From DAITAZ01 sp036824045 (GTDB taxonomy: Bacteria; Pseudomonadota; Gammaproteobacteria; Burkholderiales; Rhodocyclaceae), in assembly GCA_036824045.1 (NCBI GenBank), contig DAITAZ010000020.1:5301-69300 (forward strand): DNA of 64,000 nucleotides, in the 5' to 3' direction. Positions 50,915 to 59,877 of this stretch are shown here, in pieces (position 1 is the first letter of the stretch; each line of letters opens with the position of its first letter). Position numbers and translations under genes: made by a program. Below the pieces are notes generated by a model. That model did not search any database, was not told where the DNA came from, and saw nothing but the letters and a program-made list of their open reading frames with translations.

Positions 50915-52087
50915 TCAGTGCAATTGGGGAGGGCGGTCTTCGCTCTCTTCGGGTAGTTCGGCGTGGACCACCTCGCCTTCCGGGTCCGGGTAGAGCGGCG
51001 CACCGCAATCCTCGCAGAACTCCATCGGGAAGCGGGCATCCAGGACGCGGATGTCGCGCACGCCCACTTCGTTCAGGACGCTCTCGATCTGGGGGATGGT
51101 GTCCGTGTTTTCGTCCTCCGCCTCCAGCAGCGGCCACACCACGCCGTGCAGCACGTCCGAATGACCACGCCGGGTGAAGGCCACGCGGTATTCCTCCAGC
51201 CGGGTGTCGTAGCAGCCGGCAATGACTGCCCGCAAGTCGCCCGGTTCCAGCTCCAGGGTGAGCTGCAGGAAGGCCACGGTGGCCTTGATGGAATAGGGCC
51301 GGGCGAAGCGGTCGGCGGCGCGGCAGGCGGAAAAGTAGGCGTCGGGCAGCAGGATCTCGTGGGCGCAGCCGGTGAGCATGGGCTGCAGGCTGGGGCCACC
51401 TTGTTCGCGCCACTGGGCCAGCGCCTGATCCCGGTTGCCGTCTTCCTCCTGCCAGCGGAAGAGGGGGGCACCCCGGGGCACGACGGCAACCCCCACCAGG
51501 TAACGGGTGTCCGCGAGAAAAGCGTTCGTGCTCGGCAGGTTGCCCGCTTCGACGGCCAGATGGCGGCCTGCGACGGCAGCCGAAACCAGCTCGGACGCCA
51601 GCGCGTAAGTGGGCACATAACCGCGGGGGAGCTGGTCCGGGCCGAAGAGGAAATTCGCCAGCGCCAGCCGGACATCCTTGGCCAGCACGTGGGCGGAAAG
51701 CTGGACCGCCAGCGCAGCAAGCGTGCTGTCGCCAATGGCGCCGGTGGGAATGGCGAAGCGGGACCAGGCCAGCACCGGCGCCGCGATGAGCACGAAATCG
51801 CAATCCGTCTCGTCCACTTGGACGGTGCCCGATTCTGTGCGGGCTTCCACCACGTCTGCCAACTCTTCGTAGGCGCGCCCCTCGTCCTTGTACAGCAGAT
51901 CGAGCGCGGCGGTGAGGGAGTCTTCGTTTCCGGCTCGCAGCAGGCGGTCCACCTGTGCCGCGAGGCGAACTTCCCAATAGGCGTCCTCCACGCGGCTGCC
52001 GGACCGGCTCAGGCCCGTGGCGAGCCAGGTCAGTTGTTCGGCGCCTCGAGCAGCCCGGCTCCGAGAGCCGAAATGAGTGCGTTTCAT
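50915..52087 (-). CDS. DUF2863 family protein
   Basis: A 390-residue protein matching DUF2863, a betaproteobacterial family of unknown function. ATG 52087 gives MKRTHFGSRSRAARG. Recognisable blocks are FVLIAAPVLAWSRFAIPTG, LLPDAYFSACRAADRFARPY and TLELEPGDLRAVIAGC. Near the C-terminus is a CXXC knuckle, FCEDCGAPLYPDPEGE, that may bind a metal. No signal peptide or membrane helix. It is upstream of ttcA in the same operon, which hints at a role near RNA or stress metabolism but proves nothing. Confidence 0.8.
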   Translation of the reverse strand: MKRTHFGSRSRAARGAEQLTWLATGLSRSGSRVEDAYWEVRLAAQVDRLLRAGNEDSLTAALDLLYKDEGRAYEELADVVEARTESGTVQVDETDCDFVLIAAPVLAWSRFAIPTGAIGDSTLAALAVQLSAHVLAKDVRLALANFLFGPDQLPRGYVPTYALASELVSAAVAGRHLAVEAGNLPSTNAFLADTRYLVGVAVVPRGAPLFRWQEEDGNRDQALAQWREQGGPSLQPMLTGCAHEILLPDAYFSACRAADRFARPYSIKATVAFLQLTLELEPGDLRAVIAGCYDTRLEEYRVAFTRRGHSDVLHGVVWPLLEAEDENTDTIPQIESVLNEVGVRDIRVLDARFPMEFCEDCGAPLYPDPEGEVVHAELPEESEDRPPQLH

Positions 52088-52177
52088 GGTTAGGACCAAT
52101 GATGGGATAACCCTTAATTGTACCAACTCAGTGCATTTGCCGGCAAAATCACAGGTTTTGTCAGGTTCAGCGCCCAC

Positions 52178-53107
52178 ATGGTTTCACAACCCGTCGCGCC
52201 TCCCCGGCCGGATCGCCGCCAACTGCTGGGCGGCATCCTGGCGATCGCGGCCTCGGCGGCCAGTTTTGGCGCCATGCCTATCTTTGCTCGCCACGCCTAT
52301 GCCCATGGGGTGGATACCTCCGTTCTGCTGTCCTGGCGTTTTCTGATTGCCGCCATTGTGCTGGCGCTGGTTGTGTTCGCCCGGGGGAGCGCCTGGCCGC
52401 GAGGCCGGCAGCTTGCAGGCCTGATGGCCATGGGGGGGGCCGGCTATGTCGGGCAGGCCTACTGCTATTTCTCGGCGCTGCACCATGCGGAGCCCGGGCT
52501 CGTTGCCATTCTTTTGTACCTTTACCCGTTCTTTGTGGCGGTCCTGGCGAGTCGCGTGCTGCGCCAGCCGTTGGGGCTGCCCCGCTGGCTCATGCTGGGT
52601 GTGGCGCTCACCGGCGCCGTGCTGACCATCGGTGGTGGCCGGGGGGACCATCTGGGGGTGATGCTGGGTGTGGGAGCGGCGGTGATCTATGCCCTCTACA
52701 TCATTGCCGGTGCGCGGCTCACCCAGGGCGTGGACGCGGTGGCGGCCAGCGCGGTGGTGTGCGGCTCGGCAGCCTTCGTCTACTGGGGGGTGCTGGGTGT
52801 GCGCGTGCTTTCTGGCGAGCAACTGGCGATGCCGGGGGACGCGGTTGCGTGGGGGAATGTGGTGGCCATTGCGGTGTTGTCCACCGCGGTGGCCGTGCTG
52901 GGTTTCTTCTACGGGATGCGGATGGTGGGGCCGACGGCTGCTTCGATGCTCTCCACCGTCGAGCCGCTGTTCACCATGGTGCTGGCATGGGCCATGCTGG
53001 GCGAGGCGGTGACGGCCATTGCGGCGCTGGGGGCCGCCCTCACGCTGGCCGCTGTCCTGGCGCTGGCGTGGTGGGAGGGGCGGCGCCTGCCCGGCGCCCG
53101 GGCCTGA
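52178..53107 (+). CDS. EamA-family DMT transporter
   Basis: A 309-residue inner-membrane transporter of the drug/metabolite superfamily with ten hydrophobic helices arranged as two EamA repeats. The repeats start near residues 15 and 165, the first with GAMPIFARHAYAHGVDTSVLLSWRF, the second ending PTAASMLSTVEPLFTMVLAWAMLGE. ATG 52178 gives MVSQPVAPPRPDRR. Its substrate is unknown; such proteins export amino acids or metabolites. It diverges from the DUF2863-ttcA operon. Confidence 0.9.
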   Translation: MVSQPVAPPRPDRRQLLGGILAIAASAASFGAMPIFARHAYAHGVDTSVLLSWRFLIAAIVLALVVFARGSAWPRGRQLAGLMAMGGAGYVGQAYCYFSALHHAEPGLVAILLYLYPFFVAVLASRVLRQPLGLPRWLMLGVALTGAVLTIGGGRGDHLGVMLGVGAAVIYALYIIAGARLTQGVDAVAASAVVCGSAAFVYWGVLGVRVLSGEQLAMPGDAVAWGNVVAIAVLSTAVAVLGFFYGMRMVGPTAASMLSTVEPLFTMVLAWAMLGEAVTAIAALGAALTLAAVLALAWWEGRRLPGARA

Positions 53108-53117
53108 CGGGGAGGCG

Positions 53118-53816
53118 TCAGAAAAGGTCGAAGCTGCGTAGCCGTTCCGGGTCCGGGATGTGGATGTTGCGGCTTTCCACCTTGATCAGTCCCTGCTCAA
53201 TCAACTCGTGCAGGATGCGCGAGAAGTGCTCCTGCGTCACATTCAGCCGGGAGGCAATGACCCCCTTGTTGGCTGGCAGGTGTACCGTCACCTTCTCGCC
53301 CGCTTCGTGCTCGAACTCCGAGGCGGCCTGGAGCAGATAGCCGATCACGCGCTGGCGGCCGCTGCGCAACGAGTAGGATTCCACATCCCGGATGAGCTGG
53401 TGCAGCCGCATGGAGAGTCCCGCCAGCATCTTGTGACAGAAGTGGGGCTGGGCCTCCAACTCCTCGAAGATGGCTTGCTTGGGCACCATGAGCAGGGTGG
53501 TGTCCATCAGCGCCTGGGCGAACAGCGGGTAAGGCTGGTCCATGAACATCAGGGCCTCGCCAAAGGTCTGGCCGGGGCCGAGGATCTCCACCACTTTTTC
53601 GGAGCCATCCGGCGAGCCGAAGGCCAGCTTGACCTGGCCGGCGACAATGAGATGGAAACCGTGGCAGGGGTCCCCCTTGTGGAAAAGGAACTCGCCCTTG
53701 GTGTGAAACACCTCCCGGGTGGCGCCGGCGATGTTGGCCAGTTCGTCCTCGGGCAGCTCGTTGAACAAGGCGATCCTGGATAGCCAGGCTTGGATGTTGA
53801 TTCCCAGTGCAGGCAA
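53118..53816 (-). CDS. Crp/Fnr-family regulator, DNR-like
   Basis: A 232-residue regulator with a cyclic-nucleotide-binding-like sensor domain (about residues 10-130) and a C-terminal winged helix (NKGVIASRLNVTQEHFSRIL). The recognition-helix pattern E..SR is the FNR/DNR type that reads TTGAT half-sites. It has no N-terminal FNR cysteines, so it resembles DNR/NnrR, which sense NO through haem. I start at TTG 53816 because an AAGGAG sits seven bases upstream; an ATG at 53918 would overlap norD and add 34 residues. It probably controls the nor genes beside it. Confidence 0.85.
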   Translation of the reverse strand: MPALGINIQAWLSRIALFNELPEDELANIAGATREVFHTKGEFLFHKGDPCHGFHLIVAGQVKLAFGSPDGSEKVVEILGPGQTFGEALMFMDQPYPLFAQALMDTTLLMVPKQAIFEELEAQPHFCHKMLAGLSMRLHQLIRDVESYSLRSGRQRVIGYLLQAASEFEHEAGEKVTVHLPANKGVIASRLNVTQEHFSRILHELIEQGLIKVESRNIHIPDPERLRSFDLF

Positions 53817-53914
53817 GCGACTCTCCTTATCCGGTCTGGTGCTCTGATGGGCACGGATTGTAGACCCTCGTTCGGCGGTTGTGCTTCCGCTGTGGCGGCT
53901 TCGTGGCGCTTTAG

Positions 53915-55789
53915 TCATGCTTGCGTGAGTTGGGCGTAGAGCTGGGGGAGTCGCCGGGGCAGTTCCTCGGGACGTCGGACCACGGTGAAGCCGGCAGGCC
54001 CGAAGAGATGGGGCAGATAGCTTTCCGCTTCCCGGTCGATGGTGACGCAGAAGGGGCGCAAGCCTTGGTCGCGCGCTTCGATCAGCGCCATCCGCGTGTC
54101 TTCAATGGCGTAGCGGCCCTCGTAGTGGTCCATGTCGTTGGGCTTGCCGTCGGTGAGCACCAGCAGCAGGCGCAGCTTGTTGGCTTGCTCGGACAGTATC
54201 TTGGTGGCAAAGCGCACCGCCGCGCCCATCCGGGTGTAGTAGCCGGGCTTGATGCCCACGATGCGGCCGCGGGCAGCGTCGTCGTAGCGCTGGTCGAAAT
54301 CCTTGATGGCGTGAAAGCGAACGTGTCCGCGCTTGAGGGAGGAGAAGCCGTAGAGCCCGAAGCGGTCTCCGGTGGCGGCGAGCGCCTCGGCGAAGAGCAT
54401 GAGGGAGTCGCGGATCACATCCACCACACGCTGTTCGTTGGAGATCCAGGAATCGGTGGATAAAGAGAGATCCGCCAGCACCAGACACGCCATGTCCCGC
54501 TCCTGCCGGACCTGGGCAAGGTAGGCGCCGCTGTCCAGGCCGCTCAGGCCGGCCTTGCGGTCAGCCACGTTGCGCACGCAGGCGTCCACGTCCAGTTCCG
54601 ACCCGTCCGGCTGGTTTTTCAGCCAGCGGCGGCCTGGCTGGAGGGCGGAGAACTGGGCGCGGAGCCGCCGGGCAGTGGCGCGTAGCGGATCGGGGATGGC
54701 GCAGGGCGGGGCGTCCCGGGCGGTCATGGGCTGGATGCGGCAGTAGTCCGGACGGAGCTGGCGACGGCGGAAATCCCATTCCGGAACGAGTATGCCGGGG
54801 CCAATGGGCAGATCGTCCGCTGCGGCCGAGGGCAGATCCAGATCGAAGCGCACCCGCGAGGCTGGGTTGTCGCCGCCCCGGGTGAGGGTGAGGTGATCCA
54901 TGTCTGCCGCGGCGCGGCCGGGGTCGCTTTCCGGATCGTCGTCCGTGGCGCGGTTGACCCGCACGTACTCGGCCCAGGTGAGCAGGCTTTCGGCGCGGAA
55001 GGGCAGAATGATGGGGGATTCCCGCTCTGGCAGATCGGTGCGTTCAGCCTTGTGGCGCTTGCGGCCTGCGCCGGGTTTGGCGGGGTCGGCGCCGGCACCG
55101 CTGTTTGGCTCCTGGGGCTCGGTCCCGCTGGCGAGGGCCGCGGAGAGCGCACTGATGCTGGGATAGAGCCAGAGCAGGACAGGCTGCGCGGGGCGGCGGG
55201 CGGGGGGCAGTCCGGTGGCGCTGCCCGGTGTGTGCAGCGCCATGCGGATGGCTCGTTCCTGGGCGGCCTCGTCGGCGGGGAGGCGGGCCGGGTCGGGGCG
55301 CAGGGCGAGGGTGGCGTCCACCAGGCTGCGGTATCGGGACTCCAGCCCCGGGAAACGGGCAAGGGTTGCCAGGGTGGCCGCCTGATTCCGTCGCAGCCAG
55401 GCGTCAGCCGAGGTCTGGCCGTCCGAACCGGCCATGGCGGTGTCACCCAGCGCGGCGGCACTGGCCACCAGCCAGAAGTAGAGATCCCGGTTCAGCGACC
55501 GGGTGGGGAGGCAAGCCAGTTGTTCGGGCAGGCTGAGGGTTTCGTCGTCCCGGCTGGCAAAGGGGGTCTTCTCGCCACTTCCCGCCACGCGTTGGAGCCA
55601 GGTGCGGCGCGCGCCATGGCGGGTATCCGCGGCAGCGGCCAGCTTGAGGCCCGGGTCGCCGCCCAGGGCGCGAAAGACCACTGCTGCGGTGCGCTCCACC
55701 TCCTGCAGGCGTACGGCCGCTTCCGGATAGGAGCGGTCCGCCGCGCGGGTGATGAAACGGTGCCAGAGGCCGCCTACGAATTCTTCCAT
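53915..55789 (-). CDS. norD: Nitric oxide reductase activation protein NorD
   Basis: A 624-residue cytoplasmic protein with a C-terminal von Willebrand A domain. The MIDAS motif is LVLADLSLSTDSW near residue 440, and LLVLTDGKPNDMDHYEGRYAIEDTR follows. The N-terminal part is a helical NorD/CbbO-like region. NorD pairs with the MoxR-type ATPase NorQ to insert the FeB site in cNor. Its stop touches the ATG of the alternative long form of the downstream regulator, implying one transcript. It follows the YkgJ-like gene by about 80 bases. Confidence 0.93.
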   Translation of the reverse strand: MEEFVGGLWHRFITRAADRSYPEAAVRLQEVERTAAVVFRALGGDPGLKLAAAADTRHGARRTWLQRVAGSGEKTPFASRDDETLSLPEQLACLPTRSLNRDLYFWLVASAAALGDTAMAGSDGQTSADAWLRRNQAATLATLARFPGLESRYRSLVDATLALRPDPARLPADEAAQERAIRMALHTPGSATGLPPARRPAQPVLLWLYPSISALSAALASGTEPQEPNSGAGADPAKPGAGRKRHKAERTDLPERESPIILPFRAESLLTWAEYVRVNRATDDDPESDPGRAAADMDHLTLTRGGDNPASRVRFDLDLPSAAADDLPIGPGILVPEWDFRRRQLRPDYCRIQPMTARDAPPCAIPDPLRATARRLRAQFSALQPGRRWLKNQPDGSELDVDACVRNVADRKAGLSGLDSGAYLAQVRQERDMACLVLADLSLSTDSWISNEQRVVDVIRDSLMLFAEALAATGDRFGLYGFSSLKRGHVRFHAIKDFDQRYDDAARGRIVGIKPGYYTRMGAAVRFATKILSEQANKLRLLLVLTDGKPNDMDHYEGRYAIEDTRMALIEARDQGLRPFCVTIDREAESYLPHLFGPAGFTVVRRPEELPRRLPQLYAQLTQA

Positions 55790-55867
55790 TGCTGACTGCC
55801 TTGCCGGGGCTCATGAACGGTGCGGGCTATGGTCAGCGAGCGGGGGCCGTGTGTTCCTTGCCAAAAA

Positions 55868-56632
55868 TCAATTCGGGCGGGATGGGGTGGGCGGGGCCCG
55901 CTGGAGCAACTGGTCGAACACCTGGGCCATTTCGTCGTCGGGAATGTCATGCACGGCTGCTTCGGCGATCGGATCAGCGCCGTTTTGCCAGGCCGGCTCT
56001 GCTTGCTCGTCTCCCAGCGCCAGGACCAGGGCGTGGTTGAGCTCGTAACTCCCCCATTGCAGCCCATGGTCGCGGAGCGCGCATTGCAGCGCGTTCTGCA
56101 CCAGGCTACGCACCAGCCGGTGTGGTTCCGAGTAAGGGATGCTGCCTGCCCGCCCGAGGCTGGCCGCGGCGCACTGTGTGCGGTCATGGCAGGCCAGGCC
56201 CCGGCACGCCAGCGGGCGCACCGGATAGATGGCACAAGCCCCTTGATGGATGAAGGGGCATAGCCGGCGCAGGCCGGCCCGCTTGGCTTCACTCATGCCG
56301 CGGGTGATGCTGTCTGCCTGGCGCAGGGCCTGCTCGAGCGCTGCGCCAAGTTCTGGCCGGGCCTGCCGGAGTTGGCGCAGGTACCAGGCGATCAGCAGGA
56401 TTTCCGGTGCCGTGGCGCTCACCCGCAGCATGCAGCAACTGCAGCAGCCCCGGCTGCAGTCGATGGGCGGTTGTCCTTCGCTCTGCACGGCCACATTGCC
56501 TTCGAAGCTGGAGAAGGCCTGGCTCAGCAGGGCGCGCACCAGATCACCACGCTGGCAATGCTGCCTCAGGGTCTGGTCAAAGGCCTGGTGCTGGGCGAGG
56601 AAGAAGTCGCGGGTGCCTCCGGGTGCGTGCAT
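55868..56632 (-). CDS. YkgJ-type cysteine-cluster protein
   Basis: A 254-residue protein of the YkgJ family (putative zinc- or iron-chelating domain). The cysteine pattern is CSRGCCSCCMLR near residue 60, then CPFIHQGACAIYPVRPLACRGLACH, typical of the family. I start at ATG 56632; a TTG at 56704 adds 24 residues. Cytoplasmic, no signal peptide. Sitting between a polyferredoxin gene and norD, it is a candidate for metal handling in NO reductase assembly, which is inference. Confidence 0.78.
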   Translation of the reverse strand: MHAPGGTRDFFLAQHQAFDQTLRQHCQRGDLVRALLSQAFSSFEGNVAVQSEGQPPIDCSRGCCSCCMLRVSATAPEILLIAWYLRQLRQARPELGAALEQALRQADSITRGMSEAKRAGLRRLCPFIHQGACAIYPVRPLACRGLACHDRTQCAAASLGRAGSIPYSEPHRLVRSLVQNALQCALRDHGLQWGSYELNHALVLALGDEQAEPAWQNGADPIAEAAVHDIPDDEMAQVFDQLLQRAPPTPSRPN

Positions 56633-56729
56633 GACCGGTCGCTGAGTGGGGGAAAGCGGAGGATGCTCATCGCGGGCAGCTCGCGCCGGTTTGACCAGCG
56701 TCAACAGCCCTGCGCGGGGAGCGAGGAAG

Positions 56730-57755
56730 TCAGTCCCGGTGCCCGGTCAGGCTGACGCTTGCTTCCTGCCGCCGGGCAGCATCTCCTTCCACCCAGGTCA
56801 GCAGCGGGCCGGTGGGGCTGGCCCGCTTGACCGTGGCGCAGGCATCCACGCACTGCCGGCACTGGGTACAGGTGAACATCTTGCGTTTGATGCTGCGGGG
56901 CTTGAGGCGCATGGGGCAGGCATGCTCGCAATCCGCCCGGCAATCGGCGCATTCGGCCGCCCGGTTCCGCGCAAAGCCGACCACCAGGGCGCGGCGGTTG
57001 CCCATCCAGGCAAGACTCTGGAATAGCCCGACAGCGCAGGCAAAGCGGCAGAACAGGTGCCGGGCGAACAGGAATTCGACCGTCAGCACCAGGGTGCCGA
57101 TGCCGATGAAGAGCCCTTGGTTACGTGTGGGTGTGCCGGCCCAGAGGTTGCCATAGACCTCGGCGGGCGGGAGCAGGTAGGTGAGCAGCACCACCGCCCA
57201 GACAAAGGCAAAGGCGATTGCTGCCGGTACCACTGCCAGCCACCAGCGGGCGTCGTAGGTGAGGGGCGTGCCGTCCGGCTCGAAGGGGGGAACGGCTTTG
57301 CGGTCCCAGACGCTGGGCTTGCCGTTGGCACGGCGCATGAGCCGGTTGATGCGTTCCACCACCGAAAAATGGGGGCACAGCCAGCCGCAGTAGAGCCGGC
57401 CCCAGCGCCATGCGGCCCAGATGAACACCCCCGCGCCCGCGAAGATGGGGAGAAAGAGCTTGAGCAGCACGTTGGACGCTGCTTCCAGCGCACCGATTTC
57501 GCCGCGGGAGAAAGCGTCCAGCCCCAGCTTCCAGGGGAAGGTGAGCAGCCAGGCGTGGCCCGAGTTCAGGTCGTACCGGAACAGGTCGAGCACCGGGGCG
57601 AGGATGAACAGCAGGAAAAAGCCGGCCTGAAACCCAAGGCGGGTGCGCTGGATGGCCTGCCCCCGCGCATGGGCGGCGGGGGCAGGGTGGATGGGAATGA
57701 TCCGTCCCGGGCGGCCGTTTCCCGAGGCGCGCAGCGAACCGGGTGAATCAGCCAC
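56730..57755 (-). CDS. 4Fe-4S polyferredoxin membrane protein, NapH/CcoG-like
   Basis: A 341-residue inner-membrane protein with four to five helices and cysteine clusters. LYCGWLCPHF and FCRFACAVGLF are the CXXCP-type motifs of the NapH/NosR/RdxA group. The soluble C-terminus has two ferredoxin-like clusters, CADCRADCEHACP and CTQCRQCVDACATVKR. GTG 57755 overlaps the preceding gene by eight bases. It could pass electrons across the membrane to a metal-cluster assembly factor. Not CcoG by context; the nor neighbours make a denitrification role more likely. Confidence 0.82.
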   Translation of the reverse strand: MADSPGSLRASGNGRPGRIIPIHPAPAAHARGQAIQRTRLGFQAGFFLLFILAPVLDLFRYDLNSGHAWLLTFPWKLGLDAFSRGEIGALEAASNVLLKLFLPIFAGAGVFIWAAWRWGRLYCGWLCPHFSVVERINRLMRRANGKPSVWDRKAVPPFEPDGTPLTYDARWWLAVVPAAIAFAFVWAVVLLTYLLPPAEVYGNLWAGTPTRNQGLFIGIGTLVLTVEFLFARHLFCRFACAVGLFQSLAWMGNRRALVVGFARNRAAECADCRADCEHACPMRLKPRSIKRKMFTCTQCRQCVDACATVKRASPTGPLLTWVEGDAARRQEASVSLTGHRD

Positions 57756-58146
57756 GGCAGGGGCGCCCGACCAGTGGGTAGACGTAGGGCTTGCCGGAGA
57801 GGGCCCGGGCGAGCCCGACCACGCCAAAGAGGATGAGCGTGGAGTGTACGCAGGTGAACCACAGGATCACCACGACCCAGGTGCTGGCCGCATCGTAGCC
57901 CCCGAGCAGGACGATCGCGATGTTCGCTGCCACCAGCAGGCCGCCCGCCCAGAGGCTGGCCGACACGGTTTGCGCCAGGTGGCAGCGGGCCAGCGCCGGA
58001 GCGCGGCCCTTCTCCCGCCACCACAGCCCCACGAGGATGAGAAAGGCGAGCCCGGGAACCAGCATCAGGTTGATGAGGTAGAGCGCCTCGGCGGCGACGG
58101 CCAGCCCTTGGCCGGCCGGGGGGGCGTCAGCGTCCGAAGGTGGCAC
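57748..58146 (-). CDS. Small membrane protein of the nor cluster
   Basis: A 132-residue protein with three to four hydrophobic helices (YLINLMLVPGLAFLILVGLWW, then about 70-90 and 100-120). It resembles DUF4870/Tic20-like membrane proteins, but I cannot assign a family with confidence. GTG 58146 places its start 20 bases inside norQ, so it is translationally coupled to norQ and to the polyferredoxin gene after it. Function unknown. Confidence 0.7.
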   Translation of the reverse strand: MPPSDADAPPAGQGLAVAAEALYLINLMLVPGLAFLILVGLWWREKGRAPALARCHLAQTVSASLWAGGLLVAANIAIVLLGGYDAASTWVVVILWFTCVHSTLILFGVVGLARALSGKPYVYPLVGRPCRG

Positions 58147-58933
58147 TGACCACCTCTTCCAGCGCCTCGGCAACCTCGGGGTCGTCGGTGAGGCTCTCCA
58201 CGAGGGCGGCGCGGCAGGCATCCACCCGATCCAGGCCATCCCGGATCAGGGTGGCGGCATAGACCAGAAGGCGGGTACTGGCCACTTCCTCGAGATCCAC
58301 GTCCTTGAGCGCACGCAGGCTGCGGCCGATGGAGACGAGTTGCCGGGCCAGGAGCGGCTCACAGCCAGTCTCGCCCACCAGGATGGCGGCTTCCCGCTCG
58401 GCAGCCGGAAAGTCGAAGCGCAGGCTCACGAAACGTTGGCGGGTGGAGGGCTTCAAGCCCTTGAGGAAGTTCTGGTAGCCGGGGTTGTAGGAGATCACCA
58501 GCATGAAGTTCGGCGGGGCCTCCAGCACTTCGCCGGTGCGGTCAATGGGCAGGATGCGCCGGTCGTCCGCCAGCGGATGCAGCACCACCGTGGTGTCCTT
58601 GCGGGCCTCCACCACTTCGTCCAGGTAGCAGATGCCGCCTTCGCGCACGGCGCGGGTGAGTGGCCCGTCGGACCAGAACGTCGTGCCGTCGCCGATGAGG
58701 TGTCGCCCCACCAGGTCGGCGGCGGTGAGGTCATCGTGGCAGGCCACCGTGTACAGGGGTAACCCGAGGCGCGCCGCCATGTGCGCCACGAAGCGGGTCT
58801 TGCCGCAGCCTGTGGGGCCCTTGATCAGCAACGGCAGACGGTTGCGCCAAGCGTGCTCGAAGAGTTCGATTTCCTTGCCTGCGGCCTGATAGAAGGGGAG
58901 TTCGGTTTCGATGGGGTGAGCCAGCATGTCCAT
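58127..58933 (-). CDS. norQ: MoxR-type ATPase NorQ
   Basis: A 268-residue AAA+ ATPase of the NorQ/NirQ/CbbQ group that activates nitric oxide reductase together with NorD. Walker A is IKGPTGCGKTRFVAHMAA, Walker B is GICYLDEVVEARKD, and FMLVISYNPGYQNFLKGLKPSTRQRF is the NorQ-specific block. Start MDMLAHPIETELPFY. It is downstream of norF and overlaps the small membrane protein gene at its end. Confidence 0.94.
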   Translation of the reverse strand: MDMLAHPIETELPFYQAAGKEIELFEHAWRNRLPLLIKGPTGCGKTRFVAHMAARLGLPLYTVACHDDLTAADLVGRHLIGDGTTFWSDGPLTRAVREGGICYLDEVVEARKDTTVVLHPLADDRRILPIDRTGEVLEAPPNFMLVISYNPGYQNFLKGLKPSTRQRFVSLRFDFPAAEREAAILVGETGCEPLLARQLVSIGRSLRALKDVDLEEVASTRLLVYAATLIRDGLDRVDACRAALVESLTDDPEVAEALEEVVSATFGR

Positions 58934-58966
58934 GATTTCTCTCTTAGGGGCGCTCCGGTGGCTCGC

Positions 58967-59242
58967 TCAGCGCAGGGCCAGCAGGTAGGCGGCGCTGACC
59001 AGGATCAGGGTCAGTACAAGCCAGCCTATCACCAGGGCTCGCCAGAGAAATTTGACATTTGCTAAGCCCATGAATGCCCGGGCCACCGCTCGGCCTTTCC
59101 ACAGGGTGATGACCAGCATGGCGGCCATGGCCGCCGGGCCGGCAGCGCCCAGTTCGCCGATGAGGTAGGTGGCCAGCGTGGCTGCAACCAGGGCGATCCA
59201 GTAGAGGGTGAGGTGCCGGTCCTCTTTGCTTGTGTCGTTCAT
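58967..59242 (-). CDS. norF: Cytochrome c oxidase subunit IV-like protein, NorF type
   Basis: A 91-residue membrane protein with three helices, beginning MNDTSKEDRHLTLYWIALV. It fits the proteobacterial COX4-like/NorF family: small hydrophobic partners of NorE. The conserved VITLWKGRAVARAFMGL is visible. The start overlaps the norE stop (ATGA). NorE and NorF support NO reductase activity but are not essential in studied species. Confidence 0.85.
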   Translation of the reverse strand: MNDTSKEDRHLTLYWIALVAATLATYLIGELGAAGPAAMAAMLVITLWKGRAVARAFMGLANVKFLWRALVIGWLVLTLILVSAAYLLALR

Positions 59243-59835
59243 CGCATCACGTAGACCAGAGGGAACAGGACGATCCACACCAAATCCACCATGTGCCAGT
59301 AGCTGGCCCCGCTTTCGATGCCGTTGAGCTGTCCGGGACCGTAGGCGCCGCGCCGGGTCTGCCGCCACAGCACCACCAGGATGACCATGCCCAGGATCAC
59401 GTGCATGAAGTGGAAGAAGGTGAGGGAGAGGTAGAACATGTAGAAGGTGTTGGTGGAAAGATTGATGCCGGCTCCGAACTTGGCCGCGTACTCCACCATC
59501 TTCACCACCAGGAAGCCCGCGCCGCAGGCTATGCCCCAGGCGAGCCAGCGGGCGCCCGCCACAGAATCTGCGCGCTTGACGGCTGTCACCGCCCGGGCAA
59601 CGAAGTAGCTGGCGGTGATGAGGAGCAGGGTGTTGAGTGCCCCCATGTTGCGGTCCAGCGTGCCCTGCATTGCGTCGAACAGGGCGACATTGCGGGCACG
59701 GGCGAAGGCGTAGGCGGCGAAGAAGACGCCGAAAACCAGTAGTTCGGCCAGGATGAAAATCCAGATGGCCAGATCCCCCGGGGGGGCCGGGGCGCGCAGA
59801 ACGGCAAGGGGCTGGGCGAGTGACGCGGGTTTCAT
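59239..59835 (-). CDS. norE: Cytochrome c oxidase subunit III-like protein NorE
   Basis: A 198-residue membrane protein with five to six helices of the haem-copper oxidase subunit III family, shortened as in NorE. Blocks are DLAIWIFILAELLVFGVFF near the N-terminus, FYMFYLSLTFFHFMHVILGM and SYWHMVDLVWIVLFPLVYVM at the end. ATG 59835 gives MKPASLAQPLAVL. It is the first gene of the minus-strand nor accessory operon; the divergent neighbour is pepN. No norC or norB precedes it. Confidence 0.9.
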   Translation of the reverse strand: MKPASLAQPLAVLRAPAPPGDLAIWIFILAELLVFGVFFAAYAFARARNVALFDAMQGTLDRNMGALNTLLLITASYFVARAVTAVKRADSVAGARWLAWGIACGAGFLVVKMVEYAAKFGAGINLSTNTFYMFYLSLTFFHFMHVILGMVILVVLWRQTRRGAYGPGQLNGIESGASYWHMVDLVWIVLFPLVYVMR

Positions 59836-59877
59836 TAGCAAAGGCTAATCCTATCCGCGCCGGCCTGGATTTGATCC

